Shown here one piece after another: positions 44,125 to 54,589 of a stretch of DNA of 64,000 nt. The notes below the pieces were generated by a model that saw nothing but the letters and a program-made list of their open reading frames with translations, was not told the origin of the DNA and made no database searches. This DNA is from Paracoccaceae bacterium. GTDB taxonomy: Bacteria; Pseudomonadota; Alphaproteobacteria; Rhodobacterales; Rhodobacteraceae. Numbering within the stretch: the stretch's first letter is position 1; each line of letters opens with the position of its first letter. Both the position numbers and the translations under genes were made by a program. The stretch is from NCBI GenBank assembly GCA_024742405.1, contig JANSYP010000001.1:372001-436000 (forward strand), read 5' to 3'.

Positions 44125-44769
44125 ATGATTCAATCGGCAGATCTTCCTGACTCGATCCCGCTCTTCCCGCTTCCCGGCGCGCTTTTGCTGCCGCGGGCGC
44201 GCCTTCCGCTGCATATTTTCGAGCCGCGCTATCTGGCGATGCTCGACGATACGCTGAAGACCTCGCACCGGCTGATCGGGATGATCCAGCCGCGCGAGGT
44301 GCCGGGCAGCAGCGACCGCAAGCTCCATGCCATCGGCTGTTCGGGACGGTTGACCGCGTTTTCGGAGACCGAGGACGGGCGCTACATGATCACCCTCAGC
44401 GGTGCGTCGCGGTTCCGCATCACCCGGGAGGTGGACGGGTTCACGCCCTATATCCGTGCGGACATCGCCTGGTCGGGGTTCGAACGGGACCTCGGGGCGG
44501 TCGAGAAGGACACGGATTTCGACCGCAAGGCCTTTCTCGACCTGTTGCAGCGGTTCTTTGAGGCCAAGGGGCTGTCGACCGACTGGGACAGTTTGAAAGA
44601 GGCCGAAAACGAGCTGCTGATCAATTCGCTCTCGATGCTCTGCCCGTTCGATCACGAGGACAAGCAGGCGCTGCTGGAGGCGCCGTCGCTGACGACCAGG
44701 CGAGAAACGCTTGTGACGCTGATCGAGTTCGCGCTGCGCGGGGGCAATAACGAAGAGGTCATGCAGTGA
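44125..44769 (+). CDS. Lon substrate-binding (N-terminal) domain protein
   Basis: The 214-residue protein consists only of a Lon N-terminal-type domain: [53 protein letters not shown] and a C-terminal helical part. It lacks the AAA+ and protease domains of Lon. The role is unknown; adaptor or regulatory functions are suggested for the family. Its end overlaps the Trm112-like gene by four bases (GTGA). Confidence 0.92.
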   Translation: MIQSADLPDSIPLFPLPGALLLPRARLPLHIFEPRYLAMLDDTLKTSHRLIGMIQPREVPGSSDRKLHAIGCSGRLTAFSETEDGRYMITLSGASRFRITREVDGFTPYIRADIAWSGFERDLGAVEKDTDFDRKAFLDLLQRFFEAKGLSTDWDSLKEAENELLINSLSMLCPFDHEDKQALLEAPSLTTRRETLVTLIEFALRGGNNEEVMQ

Positions 44770-44960
44770 CCGACATGTCGGCGGATCCGCCCGGATTCGA
44801 CCGCCATATGCTCGAGGCGCTGGTCTGTCCGCGCTCGCAGGCGCGGCTGGATTATGACGCCGCCCGGCAGGAGCTGGTGTCCAAGACCGCCAAGCTCGCC
44901 TTTCCGATCCGCAACGGCATCCCGGTGCTCCTGGTCGACGAGGCGCGGGAGCTCGACTGA
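44766..44960 (+). CDS. Trm112 family protein
   Basis: The 64-residue protein has the Trm112 form [17 protein letters not shown], then [28 protein letters not shown]. Only one Cys is present, so the zinc ribbon of eukaryotic Trm112 is absent, as is common in bacteria (YcaR type). It starts at a GTG overlapping the previous stop; an ATG at 44775 is possible. Bacterial relatives are thought to assist methyltransferases or LPS enzymes, without proof here. Confidence 0.9.
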   Translation: MTDMSADPPGFDRHMLEALVCPRSQARLDYDAARQELVSKTAKLAFPIRNGIPVLLVDEARELD

Positions 44961-44974
44961 GCGGGGCGGAGCGA

Positions 44975-46210
44975 CTAAAGCGCCACGCCCGTCATCAGCC
45001 GCGGCAGATCACCGGACAGGCCCGCCGCCTCACGCATGAATTTGCGCCGCAGCATGGGCGATGCGTTGACCGCCGCCAGCCCCAGCCCGCGCCCGAGCCG
45101 CAGAAGCGGGTTGTCGTTGGAGAAGAGCCGGTTGAACCCGTCGGTCGCCATGGCGAGCGCACTGCTGTCGGCACGGCGCCAAGCCTCGTAGCGTTCCAGC
45201 ACCAGGGGCGAGGCGATGTTCTCGCCGCGCCGCTTCGCGTCGGTCACAACCTCGGCCAGCGCTGCACAATCGCGCAGGCCTGCGTTCAGCCCCTGGCCGG
45301 CGATCGGATGTACGCCGCGCACCGCGTCACCCACCAGCGCCACGCGCGGGGCGATGAACCGGCGCGCCAGCGTGCGGTTAAGCGGGTAGCTGTAGCGCTT
45401 GCCGGCGAGATGTATGCCGCCCAGGAAATCGCCGAAGCGCGGGCGCAGCACCTGCAGGAACTGCGCGTCGTCGAGCGCATGGATGGCGGCGGCCTGCGCG
45501 GTGTCCTCGCTCCACACGATGGACGACCGGTTGCCGGTGAGCGGCAGGATCGCGAGCGGTCCGGGGGGCAGGAAAAACTGATGCGCGATGCCGTGGTGGG
45601 GCAGCTCGTGCGCGACTGCGCAGACCAGTGCCGACTGGCGGTAGTCCGTGACGTCACGCGCGATCCCGGCCCGCGTCGCCACGGCCCCGCCGCGCCCGTC
45701 GGCCCCGATCAGCAGGATACCGTCGCATGTCGTCCCGTCCGAGAGCGTCACCGCCACCGCGCGGTCGCTGACGTTCTGGTCGGTCACGGTGACGCCGGAC
45801 AGCTCGGCAATGCCCGGATGCTCGGCGGTGGCGGCCAGGAGGACGTGGCGCAGGTGGCGGTCTTCGACCATATGGCCGAGAGGGCCTTCCTCCAGTTCAG
45901 CATGGTCGAACTCCATCACGAAGGGACCGGGCCCCTCTCCGACCCGCCCGTCGCAGACCTTGACGCCCAGGATCGGCTGCGCGTCGCCATCGAGCGCCTC
46001 CCAGAGCCCGAGCGCCTCCAACATCCGGACCGAGGCCAGGGACATCGCGTAGGACCTGCCGTCGAAATCGGGCGTGTCGCGGGTTTCGCGCGGCAGCGCG
46101 TCGATCAGCGTCACGGCCTGTCCCGCCTGTGCCAGACCGAGCGCGAGTGCCGCGCCGTTCAACCCGCCGCCGACGATGAGGACGCTGTTTGGTGCCGAGG
46201 TCTGTTCCAT
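44975..46210 (-). CDS. UbiH/UbiF/Coq6-type FAD monooxygenase
   Basis: The 411-residue flavoprotein should hydroxylate the ubiquinone ring precursor. FAD-binding VLIVGGGLNGAALALGLAQA is at about residues 10-29, ILLIGADGRGG in the middle, and the family signature RVALVGDAVRGVHPIAGQGL in the C-terminal half. Which ring position it acts on (UbiH, UbiF or UbiL type) is not resolved. ATG 46210 is 12 codons inside the open frame and best fits the FAD motif. It is divergent from the amidase gene. Confidence 0.9.
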   Translation of the reverse strand: MEQTSAPNSVLIVGGGLNGAALALGLAQAGQAVTLIDALPRETRDTPDFDGRSYAMSLASVRMLEALGLWEALDGDAQPILGVKVCDGRVGEGPGPFVMEFDHAELEEGPLGHMVEDRHLRHVLLAATAEHPGIAELSGVTVTDQNVSDRAVAVTLSDGTTCDGILLIGADGRGGAVATRAGIARDVTDYRQSALVCAVAHELPHHGIAHQFFLPPGPLAILPLTGNRSSIVWSEDTAQAAAIHALDDAQFLQVLRPRFGDFLGGIHLAGKRYSYPLNRTLARRFIAPRVALVGDAVRGVHPIAGQGLNAGLRDCAALAEVVTDAKRRGENIASPLVLERYEAWRRADSSALAMATDGFNRLFSNDNPLLRLGRGLGLAAVNASPMLRRKFMREAAGLSGDLPRLMTGVAL

Positions 46211-46301
46211 GGGCCGGAATATGACCGCGCGTGCGCCATTGTCCATCGCGTGGCCGCCGATTAGCGTGCGCTGCGACAGTTGGGCGAGGGGTAAGGGTGC
46301 G

Positions 46302-47642
46302 ATGTCGGACAGTTGGTTGTGGATGGAGGCCAGCGCGCTGGGCCACGGTATCGGCGCGGGCGAGATCGATCCGGTCGCCCTGACCCAGCATTACCTCGCC
46401 GCGGCGGAGGGCCATGAATACGGTGAACGCATCTATGCCCGCCTGACCGTGGACCGCGCGCTGTCAGAGGCACAGGCCGCCAAGGCGCGCGCTGCAGCCG
46501 GCGAACGGCTCGGCCCGCTCGACGGTGTGCCGGTATCCTGGAAGGATCTGTTCGACAGTGCCGGCGTGGCGACCGAGTCCGGGTCCGCCCTGCTCAAGGA
46601 CCGGGTGCCGGAGCAGGATTGCGCGGTGCTCGCGCGCGCCACCGCCGCGGGGCTGATATGCTTGGGCAAGACCCATATGTCGGAGCTGGCCTTTTCCGGG
46701 TTGGGTTACAATCCCGTGACGGCCACGTCGCCCTGCGTCAACGATGTCGAGGCCGTGGCGGGCGGGTCGTCCTCCGGGGCCGCGGCGTCAGTCGCCTTCG
46801 GGCTCGCGGCCGCGGCGATCGGGTCGGACACCGGCGGGTCGGTACGGGTGCCGTCGGCCTGGAACGATCTGGTCGGGTTGAAAACCACCGCCGGCCTGAT
46901 CCCGAACGACGGTGTCGTTCCGCTCGCCCCGCGGTTCGACACGGTCGGACCGCTGACCCGGAGCGTCGCCGATGCCGCGCTCTTGCTGCCGATCCTCACC
47001 GGGCATGCCGCGCATGGCGCGCCGGATCTGGATGGCGCGACGTTGGGCGGCACCCGGATCGGGCTGCTCGAAACCGTGGCCTTCGACGATATCCGCGACG
47101 CGCCGGCAGCCGGGTTCGATTCGGCCCGCGCCCGGATCGAGGCCGCGGGCGCACAGGTGACGGCGTTTGGCGCGCCCTGCGTGACCGAGGCCATGGCGCT
47201 GGCTGGCATCCTCTATACCTCCGAGGCCTATGCGGTCTGGGGCGAACGGATCGAGGAAGACCCGGATCTGATGTTCGACCGTGTGCGCGAGCGGTTTCGG
47301 TCCGGACGGGACTACACGGCAGTTGAGTACATTCGCGCCTGGCACACGCTGGAGTGTTTGCGCGACGACTGGCTGGACCTGACAGCGGGCTTTGACGCGG
47401 TGATCCTGCCCACTGTGCCGACCCTGCCGCCGGCGCGGGACCGCGTCGCGACGGACAGCGCCTATTTCGTAGCCGAAAATCTGCTTTCGCTGCGCAACAC
47501 GCGGATCGGAAACCTGTTGGGGCTCTGCGCGCTGACCCTGCCCACGGGCACGCCCTCGGCGGGGATATCGCTGCTCGCGCCACCGATGGACGAGGACCGC
47601 CTGTTGCGCCTGGGCGCCGCCGTGGAGGCGGCCCTGGTCTAA
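46302..47642 (+). CDS. Amidase signature family enzyme
   Basis: The 446-residue hydrolase has the Ser-cisSer-Lys triad: Lys81 in VSWKDLFD, Ser156 in GGSSSGAAA and the nucleophile Ser180 in GSDTGGSVRVPSAW. DFRPs such as GatA and indoleacetamide hydrolase share these. GatA is excluded as sole call because no gatB/gatC neighbours are present. It leads into an aminotransferase gene 82 bases later. Substrate unknown. Confidence 0.92.
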   Translation: MSDSWLWMEASALGHGIGAGEIDPVALTQHYLAAAEGHEYGERIYARLTVDRALSEAQAAKARAAAGERLGPLDGVPVSWKDLFDSAGVATESGSALLKDRVPEQDCAVLARATAAGLICLGKTHMSELAFSGLGYNPVTATSPCVNDVEAVAGGSSSGAAASVAFGLAAAAIGSDTGGSVRVPSAWNDLVGLKTTAGLIPNDGVVPLAPRFDTVGPLTRSVADAALLLPILTGHAAHGAPDLDGATLGGTRIGLLETVAFDDIRDAPAAGFDSARARIEAAGAQVTAFGAPCVTEAMALAGILYTSEAYAVWGERIEEDPDLMFDRVRERFRSGRDYTAVEYIRAWHTLECLRDDWLDLTAGFDAVILPTVPTLPPARDRVATDSAYFVAENLLSLRNTRIGNLLGLCALTLPTGTPSAGISLLAPPMDEDRLLRLGAAVEAALV

Positions 47643-47724
47643 AATACTGGACCGGCGACTCACTGCGCGATACCGTGTCCACAAAGGGGCGAAACGACCC
47701 CGTTGATTGAGGCACTTTCTGGCG

Positions 47725-48921
47725 ATGCAGCCCCCGGACCGGTTTTCCGATCTGCCGGCATACGCGTTCCCGCGTCTGCGCGAGTTGCTCGACGTCCATG
47801 ACCCGGGCGGCGCGCCATTGGCCATGTCCATCGGCGAGCCGAAACACGCGTTTCCACCCTGGGTCATGGATGTGATTGCCGAGCATGCCGAAGGCTTCGG
47901 GCGCTACCCGCCCAATGACGGCACGCCGGAGCTGCGCACCGCCTTTTGCGGCTGGCTGAAGCGCCGCTATGGCGTTGCGCGTGACCCGGACGCCGAGGTG
48001 CTGCCGCTCAACGGTACGCGAGAGGGGCTCTACAATGTCGCGATGGCGCTCTGCCCGGAGTCCAGAAACGGCGAGCGCCCGGTGGTTCTGACGCCCAACC
48101 CTTTTTATCAGGTCTATGCCGTGGCGGCGATGTCGGTGGCCGCGGATCCGATCTATGTCAACGCCACCGCGGAGACCGGGTTTCTGCCGGATATCAGTGC
48201 GTTGTCGGACGACGTGCTGGATCGCACCGCGCTGGTCTATCTGTGCTCGCCGGCCAATCCGCAAGGCGCCGTCGCCGACCGGGCCTATTGGGCGGAGCTG
48301 CTCGACCTCGCGGAGCGGCATGATTTCATCGTCCTGGCCGATGAGTGCTATTCCGACGTCTGGCGCACCGAAGCGCCACCCGGCGTTCTGGAGGTTGCGG
48401 CAGAGACTGGCACCGATCCGGAGCGCGTCGTGGCGTTTCATTCGCTCTCCAAGCGGTCGAACCTGCCGGGCCTGCGGTCGGGGTTTGCCACCAGTGGGCC
48501 GCAAAACATCGCGCGCATGAAATCGCTGCGCAATTATGCCGGCGCGCCGCTGCCCTTGCCCCTGCAGCGTGCTGCGGAACGGCTGTGGGACGACGAAGAC
48601 CATGTCGCCGAAAGCCGGGCGCTCTATCGCGCGAAATTCGACCTTGCCGACCGGCTGCTCGGTTCCGCCGTTCCCGATTATCGCCCACCGGAGGCAGGTT
48701 TTTTCCTCTGGTTGCCGGTGCCCGACGGCGAGGCCGCAGCCCTCAAGCTTTGGCGCGAGACCGGCGTGCGCGTGCTGCCAGGCGCTTTTCTGGCCCGTGA
48801 CACCGCCACCGGCAATCCGGGCCATGGCTATATCCGTGTGGCGCTGGTCGCCCCCTATGACGACACCGACCGCGGGCTGCGCCTGCTGCGAGACTGTCTT
48901 TATCCCGAAGGACTGAGTTGA
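47725..48921 (+). CDS. Class I/II aminotransferase, DapC-like
   Basis: The 398-residue PLP enzyme has the PLP lysine at 243 in [15 protein letters not shown], the family's [14 protein letters not shown] (cofactor-binding Asn) and [10 protein letters not shown] with the ring-stacking Asp/Tyr. [16 protein letters not shown] is usual in succinyldiaminopimelate aminotransferases of the DapC type, so a role in lysine/peptidoglycan precursor synthesis is likely but not certain. Its TGA overlaps the ftsK ATG by one base. Confidence 0.88.
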   Translation: MQPPDRFSDLPAYAFPRLRELLDVHDPGGAPLAMSIGEPKHAFPPWVMDVIAEHAEGFGRYPPNDGTPELRTAFCGWLKRRYGVARDPDAEVLPLNGTREGLYNVAMALCPESRNGERPVVLTPNPFYQVYAVAAMSVAADPIYVNATAETGFLPDISALSDDVLDRTALVYLCSPANPQGAVADRAYWAELLDLAERHDFIVLADECYSDVWRTEAPPGVLEVAAETGTDPERVVAFHSLSKRSNLPGLRSGFATSGPQNIARMKSLRNYAGAPLPLPLQRAAERLWDDEDHVAESRALYRAKFDLADRLLGSAVPDYRPPEAGFFLWLPVPDGEAAALKLWRETGVRVLPGAFLARDTATGNPGHGYIRVALVAPYDDTDRGLRLLRDCLYPEGLS

Positions 48922-51704
48922 TGGCTTACAACACCCGCCCCCGCGACCCGTTGCTGGATACCGCCACCCAGATCGCCATCGAGCGACGCAGCAAGGAATT
49001 GCTGGGCCTGGCGCTGTTGGCCGCCGGGGTCGTGCTGGCGCTGGCACTGGGCTCATATTCCGACAATGACCCGAGCTTTCTCGGGTCGTCGCAGCAGGCG
49101 CCGCAGAACTGGCTGGGGCTCTTCGGGGCCTATGCTGCCGCACCGCTCTACGTGATCCTGGGGCTCGGGGCGTGGGTCTTGCCGGTTCTGTGCATCGGCT
49201 GGGCGGCCCGGTTTGTCTTTCATATCGGCGATGCCCGCGCACTGTCGCGTCTGATTTCCATGCCCATCGCGGTGGCGCTGGCCGCGGTCTGCATGGCGAC
49301 CTATCCGCCCCACGGCGCGTGGGGTCACAGTTTCGGGCTGGGCGGGCTCTTTGGCGACACGGCACTGGGCGTGCTTCTGGGGGTTTTGCCCATCGCGCCG
49401 GCGCTTGGCCTGAAGATCGCCTCGGGGACGCTGGGGCTCGGCTCGCTGATCCTCATTCTCTATGCGCTTGGCACGACCCGCGAGGAGCTCGGATCGGCGC
49501 GCCGGTTCCTGTGGCGCGGTCTGCTGCATGGCTATGCGTCGCTTTTTGCCCGGGCGGGGCAGGCGGGTGAAACGCTGCGCAGCCGTGCTGCGGAACGCCG
49601 TGCTGCCCGGGCCGATGCGCGCGATGCGGCACTTGCGGAGGCCGACTCCGATGAGATGTTCGAAGAAATCCACGACGACGCAAACGACGTGCCGTTCGAG
49701 CACGCCTCGGTCGCGGCGGCGGAGACAGGCGATCCGTCCCGGCGTCTCTTTGCCCGCGGTCCGGCCTTTGGCGATGCCGACGGCGACATGACCGATGCAC
49801 ACGCAGACGCGGGTCCCGATGCCAGCGAGGATGCGGATCCGCGCCGGGTGCGCATCACCGATGCGATCCGTGCCAAGCTGCGCAACGACCGCGACCGCGA
49901 CGAGAGTGCCGCGCGCGGCCGTATGGAGCCTGCGCTGGTCTCGCCTATGGCGATGGCCGCCGCCGAGGGAGTGCCCACGCCCGCGACGGACGACTTCGCG
50001 CTGGAGCCACTCGACGCGTTGGACGATGAGGATTTGCTCGAGGCGCCGGACCCTGTCTCGCCGCGCTCCGAATTGCCCCGTGCCCCGATCGCACGGCCCA
50101 AAGTCGAGCATCCGATGCGACGCCCCACGGCGCTGTCGCGCCAGGCCGAGGCAGAGGTTCAGCCGGGTCTGCCGCTTGCCGACGAGGCCGAAGCCTATGA
50201 GGCGCCGCCGCTGTCGCTGCTGACGGATCCCGCGAGCATCGAAAAGACCTATCTCAGCGACGAGGCGCTGGAGGAAAACGCCCGCATGCTCGAAAACGTG
50301 CTCGACGACTATGGCGTGAAGGGCGACATCGTCAGCGTGCGTCCCGGGCCGGTGGTCACCATGTACGAGCTGGAACCGGCGCCGGGGCTGAAAGCGTCCC
50401 GGGTCATTGGGCTGGCAGACGATATCGCGCGCTCTATGGCGGCGCTGTCGGCGCGGGTCTCGACCGTGCCCGGCCGGTCGGTGATCGGGATCGAACTGCC
50501 CAACGAATGCCGCGAGAAGGTCGTGCTGCGCGAAATCCTGTCGGCGCGCGATTTCGGCGATAGCAAACTGCGCCTGCCGCTGGCACTGGGCAAAGATATC
50601 GGCGGCGAGCCGATCGTGGCGAACCTCGCCAAGATGCCCCACCTGCTGATTGCGGGCACCACCGGGTCGGGCAAGTCCGTGGCGATTAATACGATGATCC
50701 TGAGCTTGCTTTACAAGCTCTCGCCCGAGGAATGCCGGCTGATCATGATCGACCCGAAGATGCTGGAACTCAGCGTCTATGACGGCATCCCGCACCTCCT
50801 GTCGCCCGTCGTCACCGACCCGAAAAAGGCCGTCGTGGCGCTCAAATGGGTCGTCGGCGAGATGGAGGACCGCTACCGCAAGATGTCCAAGATGGGTGTG
50901 CGCAATATCGAGGGCTATAACGGCCGCGTGCGCGAGGCGCTGTCGAAGGGCGAGATGTTCTCGCGCACCGTGCAGACCGGCTTTGATGATGCGACCGGCG
51001 ATCCGACCTTCGAGACTGACGAGTTCGAGCCCGTTGCACTGCCCTATATCGTCGTCATCGTCGACGAGATGGCCGACCTGATGATGGTCGCGGGCAAGGA
51101 GATCGAAGCCTGCATCCAGCGGCTGGCTCAGATGGCGCGGGCCAGCGGCATCCACCTGATCATGGCCACGCAGCGGCCCTCGGTCGATGTGATCACCGGC
51201 ACGATCAAGGCGAACTTCCCCACGCGGATCAGTTTCCAGGTTACCTCAAAGATCGACAGCCGCACGATCTTGGGCGAGATGGGGGCCGAGCAGCTGCTGG
51301 GCATGGGCGACATGCTCTACATGGCCGGCGGCGCCAAAATCACCCGTATCCACGGGCCCTTTGCCTCCGACGAGGAGGTTGAGGAGATCGTCAATCACCT
51401 CAAGCAGTTCGGTCCTGCTGACTATGTTGGCAGCGTCCTCGACGGGCCGGAGGACGAAAAGGCCGACGATATTGATCTCGTGCTGGGGCTCGGTGGCAAT
51501 ACAGGCGGCGAGGATGCGCTCTACGACCAGGCCGTGCAGATCGCGATCAATGATCGCAAGTGCTCCACCTCCTATATCCAGCGCAAGCTCGCCATCGGCT
51601 ACAACAAGGCCGCGCGTCTGGTCGAGCAGATGGAGGACAACGGCGTGGTGTCGTCCGCCAACCATGTCGGCAAGCGCGAGGTGCTGGTGCCTGAGCCGCA
51701 CTGA
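48921..51704 (+). CDS. ftsK: DNA translocase FtsK
   Basis: The 927-residue protein links cell division to chromosome segregation at the septum. It has N-terminal membrane segments (about four to five between 30 and 190), a polar acidic linker of about 250 residues, the RecA-like motor with Walker [10 protein letters not shown] (about 579-587) and Walker [13 protein letters not shown] (about 710), and a C-terminal winged-helix gamma domain ([20 protein letters not shown]), which reads KOPS sequences. ATG 48921 overlaps the previous stop. Size and order are normal. Confidence 0.97.
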   Translation: MAYNTRPRDPLLDTATQIAIERRSKELLGLALLAAGVVLALALGSYSDNDPSFLGSSQQAPQNWLGLFGAYAAAPLYVILGLGAWVLPVLCIGWAARFVFHIGDARALSRLISMPIAVALAAVCMATYPPHGAWGHSFGLGGLFGDTALGVLLGVLPIAPALGLKIASGTLGLGSLILILYALGTTREELGSARRFLWRGLLHGYASLFARAGQAGETLRSRAAERRAARADARDAALAEADSDEMFEEIHDDANDVPFEHASVAAAETGDPSRRLFARGPAFGDADGDMTDAHADAGPDASEDADPRRVRITDAIRAKLRNDRDRDESAARGRMEPALVSPMAMAAAEGVPTPATDDFALEPLDALDDEDLLEAPDPVSPRSELPRAPIARPKVEHPMRRPTALSRQAEAEVQPGLPLADEAEAYEAPPLSLLTDPASIEKTYLSDEALEENARMLENVLDDYGVKGDIVSVRPGPVVTMYELEPAPGLKASRVIGLADDIARSMAALSARVSTVPGRSVIGIELPNECREKVVLREILSARDFGDSKLRLPLALGKDIGGEPIVANLAKMPHLLIAGTTGSGKSVAINTMILSLLYKLSPEECRLIMIDPKMLELSVYDGIPHLLSPVVTDPKKAVVALKWVVGEMEDRYRKMSKMGVRNIEGYNGRVREALSKGEMFSRTVQTGFDDATGDPTFETDEFEPVALPYIVVIVDEMADLMMVAGKEIEACIQRLAQMARASGIHLIMATQRPSVDVITGTIKANFPTRISFQVTSKIDSRTILGEMGAEQLLGMGDMLYMAGGAKITRIHGPFASDEEVEEIVNHLKQFGPADYVGSVLDGPEDEKADDIDLVLGLGGNTGGEDALYDQAVQIAINDRKCSTSYIQRKLAIGYNKAARLVEQMEDNGVVSSANHVGKREVLVPEPH

Positions 51705-51785
51705 ACGCTCTTCGAACCAGGCGCTCTCCGGGACGTGAGCACGCAGGAGGATGCAATCCCTGCGCGCGGTGGCTAGGATAGGGTC

Positions 51786-52379
51786 ATGAAACTTTTTGTG
51801 CTCACGCTTCTCTTTGCGCTCACCGCGGGTCTGGCCCAGGCAAAACCCGCTTCGCTGGACGCGCTGTCCGCCTATCTCACCGGTCTCGACACGGTGAAGA
51901 CGCGCTTCGTGCAAACCAACGCCGACGGATCGAAGAGCCGCGGCACGTTGTTCATCAAGCGGCCCGGGCGGGCGCGGTTCGAGTATGATGATCTGGAGGC
52001 GCTCGTGGTCGCCGGGGGCGGCCAGGTCGCCATCTTCGACAGTCTCAAGAATACCTCGTCGGACATCTTTCCGCTGCGCCGCACGCCGCTCAACCTGATC
52101 CTTGCGCGCAACGTCAACCTGCGTAAGGCGAAGATGGTGACCGCCCATGGCGAGTTTCCAGGCGGTCAGACCGTGCTGGACGCGCAAGACCCCAAGAACC
52201 CGGAATACGGCACAATCCGCTTGTTCTTTGACCGCGATCCGCTGGCGCTCGCCGGGTGGGTGATCACGTCGGAAACCGGCGAAAAAACGCGCGTCGATTT
52301 CGAACCCTTCCAACCGGCGGGCAACCTGTCGACACGGATGTTCAACATTCCGCTGATCGAGCGCGAGCGCGGCGGCTGA
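51786..52379 (+). CDS. lolA: Outer-membrane lipoprotein carrier protein LolA
   Basis: The 197-residue periplasmic chaperone carries lipoproteins from LolCDE to the outer membrane. The signal peptide covers residues 1-19 (GLAQA). The mature part has the LolA beta-sheet pattern: LTGLDTVKTRFVQTNADGS, GTLFIKRPGRARFEYDD and the C-terminal FNIPLIERERG. It follows ftsK by 81 bases, a common order in this group. Confidence 0.95.
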   Translation: MKLFVLTLLFALTAGLAQAKPASLDALSAYLTGLDTVKTRFVQTNADGSKSRGTLFIKRPGRARFEYDDLEALVVAGGGQVAIFDSLKNTSSDIFPLRRTPLNLILARNVNLRKAKMVTAHGEFPGGQTVLDAQDPKNPEYGTIRLFFDRDPLALAGWVITSETGEKTRVDFEPFQPAGNLSTRMFNIPLIERERGG

Positions 52380-52429
52380 ACCGGCGCCGAGACAATCGCT
52401 CCGAACCGTCCCGAACTTGAGTAAGACCC

Positions 52430-52960
52430 ATGCTGCCTTCCCTGACAACGCGTCCCGGCGAGCCCGGGGATTGGCCGGACCTTCGGACGCTTTATGCCGA
52501 AACCTTCACAGAGGAAGAGCTTCTTCCTGTGGTGGAAGCCTTGCTGGCGGACGACGGCTTCGGTGTGTGTTCGCTGGTCGCGCTGTCAGATGGCAAGGTC
52601 GTGGGACATATCGCCATGACACCCTGCGGTGTTGGCAAGACCGCCGATGCGGCCGCGTTGCTGGGTCCGCTCGGGGTGCGCCCGGATGCCCAGGGGCAGG
52701 GCGCGGGGAGCGCGCTGGTCAGGGCCGGGTGCGAGGCGATGGTGGACCGCGGGTTCTCGCAGGTTCTCGTGCTTGGGGATCCAGCCTATTACGGACGGTT
52801 CGGGTTTCGGCCGGAGCGGGACGTCACACCTCCCTGTCCCATTCCGGATGCATGGAAGGACGCGTGGCAGTCCATGGCAACCGGTGCCGGATGCACGCAG
52901 GTCAAAGGGACGTTGCAGGTCCCGCCGCCATGGCGCGACCCCACCCTCTGGGGGACCTGA
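52430..52960 (+). CDS. GNAT family N-acetyltransferase
   Basis: The 176-residue protein has the GNAT acetyl-CoA site LGPLGVRPDAQGQGAGSALV at about residues 78-97 and VLGDPAYYGRFGF, characteristic of the YhbS-like subgroup. The substrate is unknown. It lies 50 bases after lolA. A second frame over the same bases is open but shows no family features. Confidence 0.9.
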   Translation: MLPSLTTRPGEPGDWPDLRTLYAETFTEEELLPVVEALLADDGFGVCSLVALSDGKVVGHIAMTPCGVGKTADAAALLGPLGVRPDAQGQGAGSALVRAGCEAMVDRGFSQVLVLGDPAYYGRFGFRPERDVTPPCPIPDAWKDAWQSMATGAGCTQVKGTLQVPPPWRDPTLWGT

Positions 52961-52987
52961 GCGGCTGGTAGCAGAGGCGCGGCGGCG

Positions 52988-53572
52988 CTAGATCTTGCGG
53001 CAGGCCTTGAGCTGGCGATCGTAGATCACCGCGCGGGCGCTGACATTGTCGGCCACGCCCAGCAGCCAGGGTTTGCGGTTGAAAGACCCGCGTCTCCAGC
53101 CGGCATGACCTTCGTGGTAGGCAAGATACTGGTTGCGGGTATCGGTCTTCGAGATGCCGTTCACACGGTAGCTCTTGTCCATGTACCAGCCCATGAAATC
53201 GGTCGCGTCGCGGATGTTGTTGCGCCGCGCATTTCCGCGTCCGGGCCCGTCCTTGTATTCCTCCCAAGTGCCATCCAGCGCCTGCGAATAGCCATAGGCG
53301 GAGGATTGCCGACCCATCGGTATGATCCCGAGCGCATATTGATGCGGCGTGCGGGCGTTGGAGATGAACTTGCTCTCCTGATGGATGGTGGCCATCTGCA
53401 CCGCCACGGGAATGCCCCATTCGCGCTCGGTCTTTTTCATTGCCGAGAGATAATTGGGACGTTGGTCGACGATGCTGCAGGCATTGTCGAGATCACGGGG
53501 AGCTTCGCCGCTGCCGCCTCCACAGGCGGCAAGAAAAACAAGAGCGGCGAGAGCGCTCAGTCGTCTGCTCAT
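52988..53572 (-). CDS. Lytic transglycosylase-like lipoprotein
   Basis: The 194-residue protein has a lipoprotein signal (LVFLAAC, Cys at residue 17) and an SLT-like domain with the catalytic Glu in IHQESKFI, ALGIIPMGRQSSAYGYSQAL and the C-terminal YHEGHAGW. It should trim peptidoglycan from the outer-membrane side. GAGG six bases before ATG 53572 decides against the ATG at 53590. It converges with the GNAT gene. Confidence 0.88.
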   Translation of the reverse strand: MSRRLSALAALVFLAACGGGSGEAPRDLDNACSIVDQRPNYLSAMKKTEREWGIPVAVQMATIHQESKFISNARTPHQYALGIIPMGRQSSAYGYSQALDGTWEEYKDGPGRGNARRNNIRDATDFMGWYMDKSYRVNGISKTDTRNQYLAYHEGHAGWRRGSFNRKPWLLGVADNVSARAVIYDRQLKACRKI

Positions 53573-54103
53573 TCCGGCCTCACGCGTCATTTTCTGCTTT
53601 TTTATGACGTTACCGCATTCCGGCGCGGGGGTGAACGGCTTTTGCGGCAGGCGCGGTCACAAGGCCGCGCAGCGCGTCTTTTGCGCAGTCGACCGGTTGA
53701 ATCGGCCATGTCTGAACACTTGGAGCATTCGGGTCCCTGAGGCCCGGGGCGCGTCGCCCGCCGGTTTCTTGGTTAAGCGAGACAACGGGTCCGAGGCTCC
53801 GCGGGGATGCGCCCGGAGACCTCGCAACTCATTGGGTTATTCGGACCGGGTGAGCTCTGTTGCAGGTTCGGTGGTGGGGTTTTCGGCACCTGCGCGATTA
53901 ACCAAGCCTGTCACAAACTGCTGGATTCCGGGCGCGTGACGAATTGAACCCTGTACCTATGCGCTACTTTAACACAAATGGGACGGGTCACACGTCGCTG
54001 CGTCCGTGCCTCAGGTTTGGGCAGTTAGCGAACGTGCACATCGTAGCCAGCTTGTGTCGTTGGGGCATGATGGACAGATCGGTCTGCCAGAGGTTAGAAA
54101 GAT
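53573..54103. other. 531-base gene-less region between the transglycosylase and hspQ
   Basis: No supported gene. On the plus strand a weak promoter-like pair TTGAAC (53944-53949) and TTTAAC (53968-53973, 18-base spacing) precedes hspQ by about 130 bases. Short imperfect palindromes occur (for example CAGATCGGTCTG at 54075-54086). Neither a tRNA nor a clear heat-shock promoter is seen. Confidence 0.45.
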
Positions 54104-54451
54104 ATGAGTAAAGGTTGCAACGACATGCTGAGAACGCAGGCGAAATACAGGCTCGGTCAGGTGGTGCGGCATCGCAAGCACCCGTTCCGTGGCGTCGTGT
54201 TCGACGTCGATGCCAAGTTTTCGAACACTGAAGAATGGTATGACGCGATCCCCGAAGACAGCCGTCCTCGGAAGGATCAACCTTTCTATCACCTGCTCGC
54301 CGAAAACGACCAGAGCTATTATGTGGCCTATGTGTCCGAACAGAACCTGGAGCCGGACGAAAGCGGAGAGCCGGTCGATCACCCGGATCTCGAGGACATG
54401 TTCGGCGAGATGGAGAATGGCCAGTATCAGCTTCAGGCTCAGATGAACTGA
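54104..54451 (+). CDS. hspQ: Heat-shock protein HspQ
   Basis: The 115-residue protein (108 if started at ATG 54125) has the HspQ/YccV core YRLGQVVRHRKHPFRGVVFD, then NTEEWYDAIP and PFYHLLAENDQSYYVAYVSE. HspQ binds hemimethylated DNA and acts as an adaptor and client of Lon-type proteolysis in Enterobacteria. GAGG precedes 54104 and AAAGG precedes 54125, each by about ten bases, so the start is open. It converges with the gamma-glutamyltransferase gene. Confidence 0.93.
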   Translation: MSKGCNDMLRTQAKYRLGQVVRHRKHPFRGVVFDVDAKFSNTEEWYDAIPEDSRPRKDQPFYHLLAENDQSYYVAYVSEQNLEPDESGEPVDHPDLEDMFGEMENGQYQLQAQMN

Positions 54452-54589
54452 TACCGTTGATCGGGGCATCGGTGTTTCAGTCCACTGTTGGCGACCCTCC
54501 TCTCTAGATTTCTTCTGTCCTCCCAGTTCCAAGACGGCTCAGAGGTCGAGCGGTTCGCGCCGACCGATTTTCGACACGGCAACGGGGCG

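Noticed and set aside
46996-49365. 789-codon open frame antisense to the amidase, aminotransferase and ftsK start
   Set aside because: Crosses three real genes, Arg/Pro-rich, no start signal.
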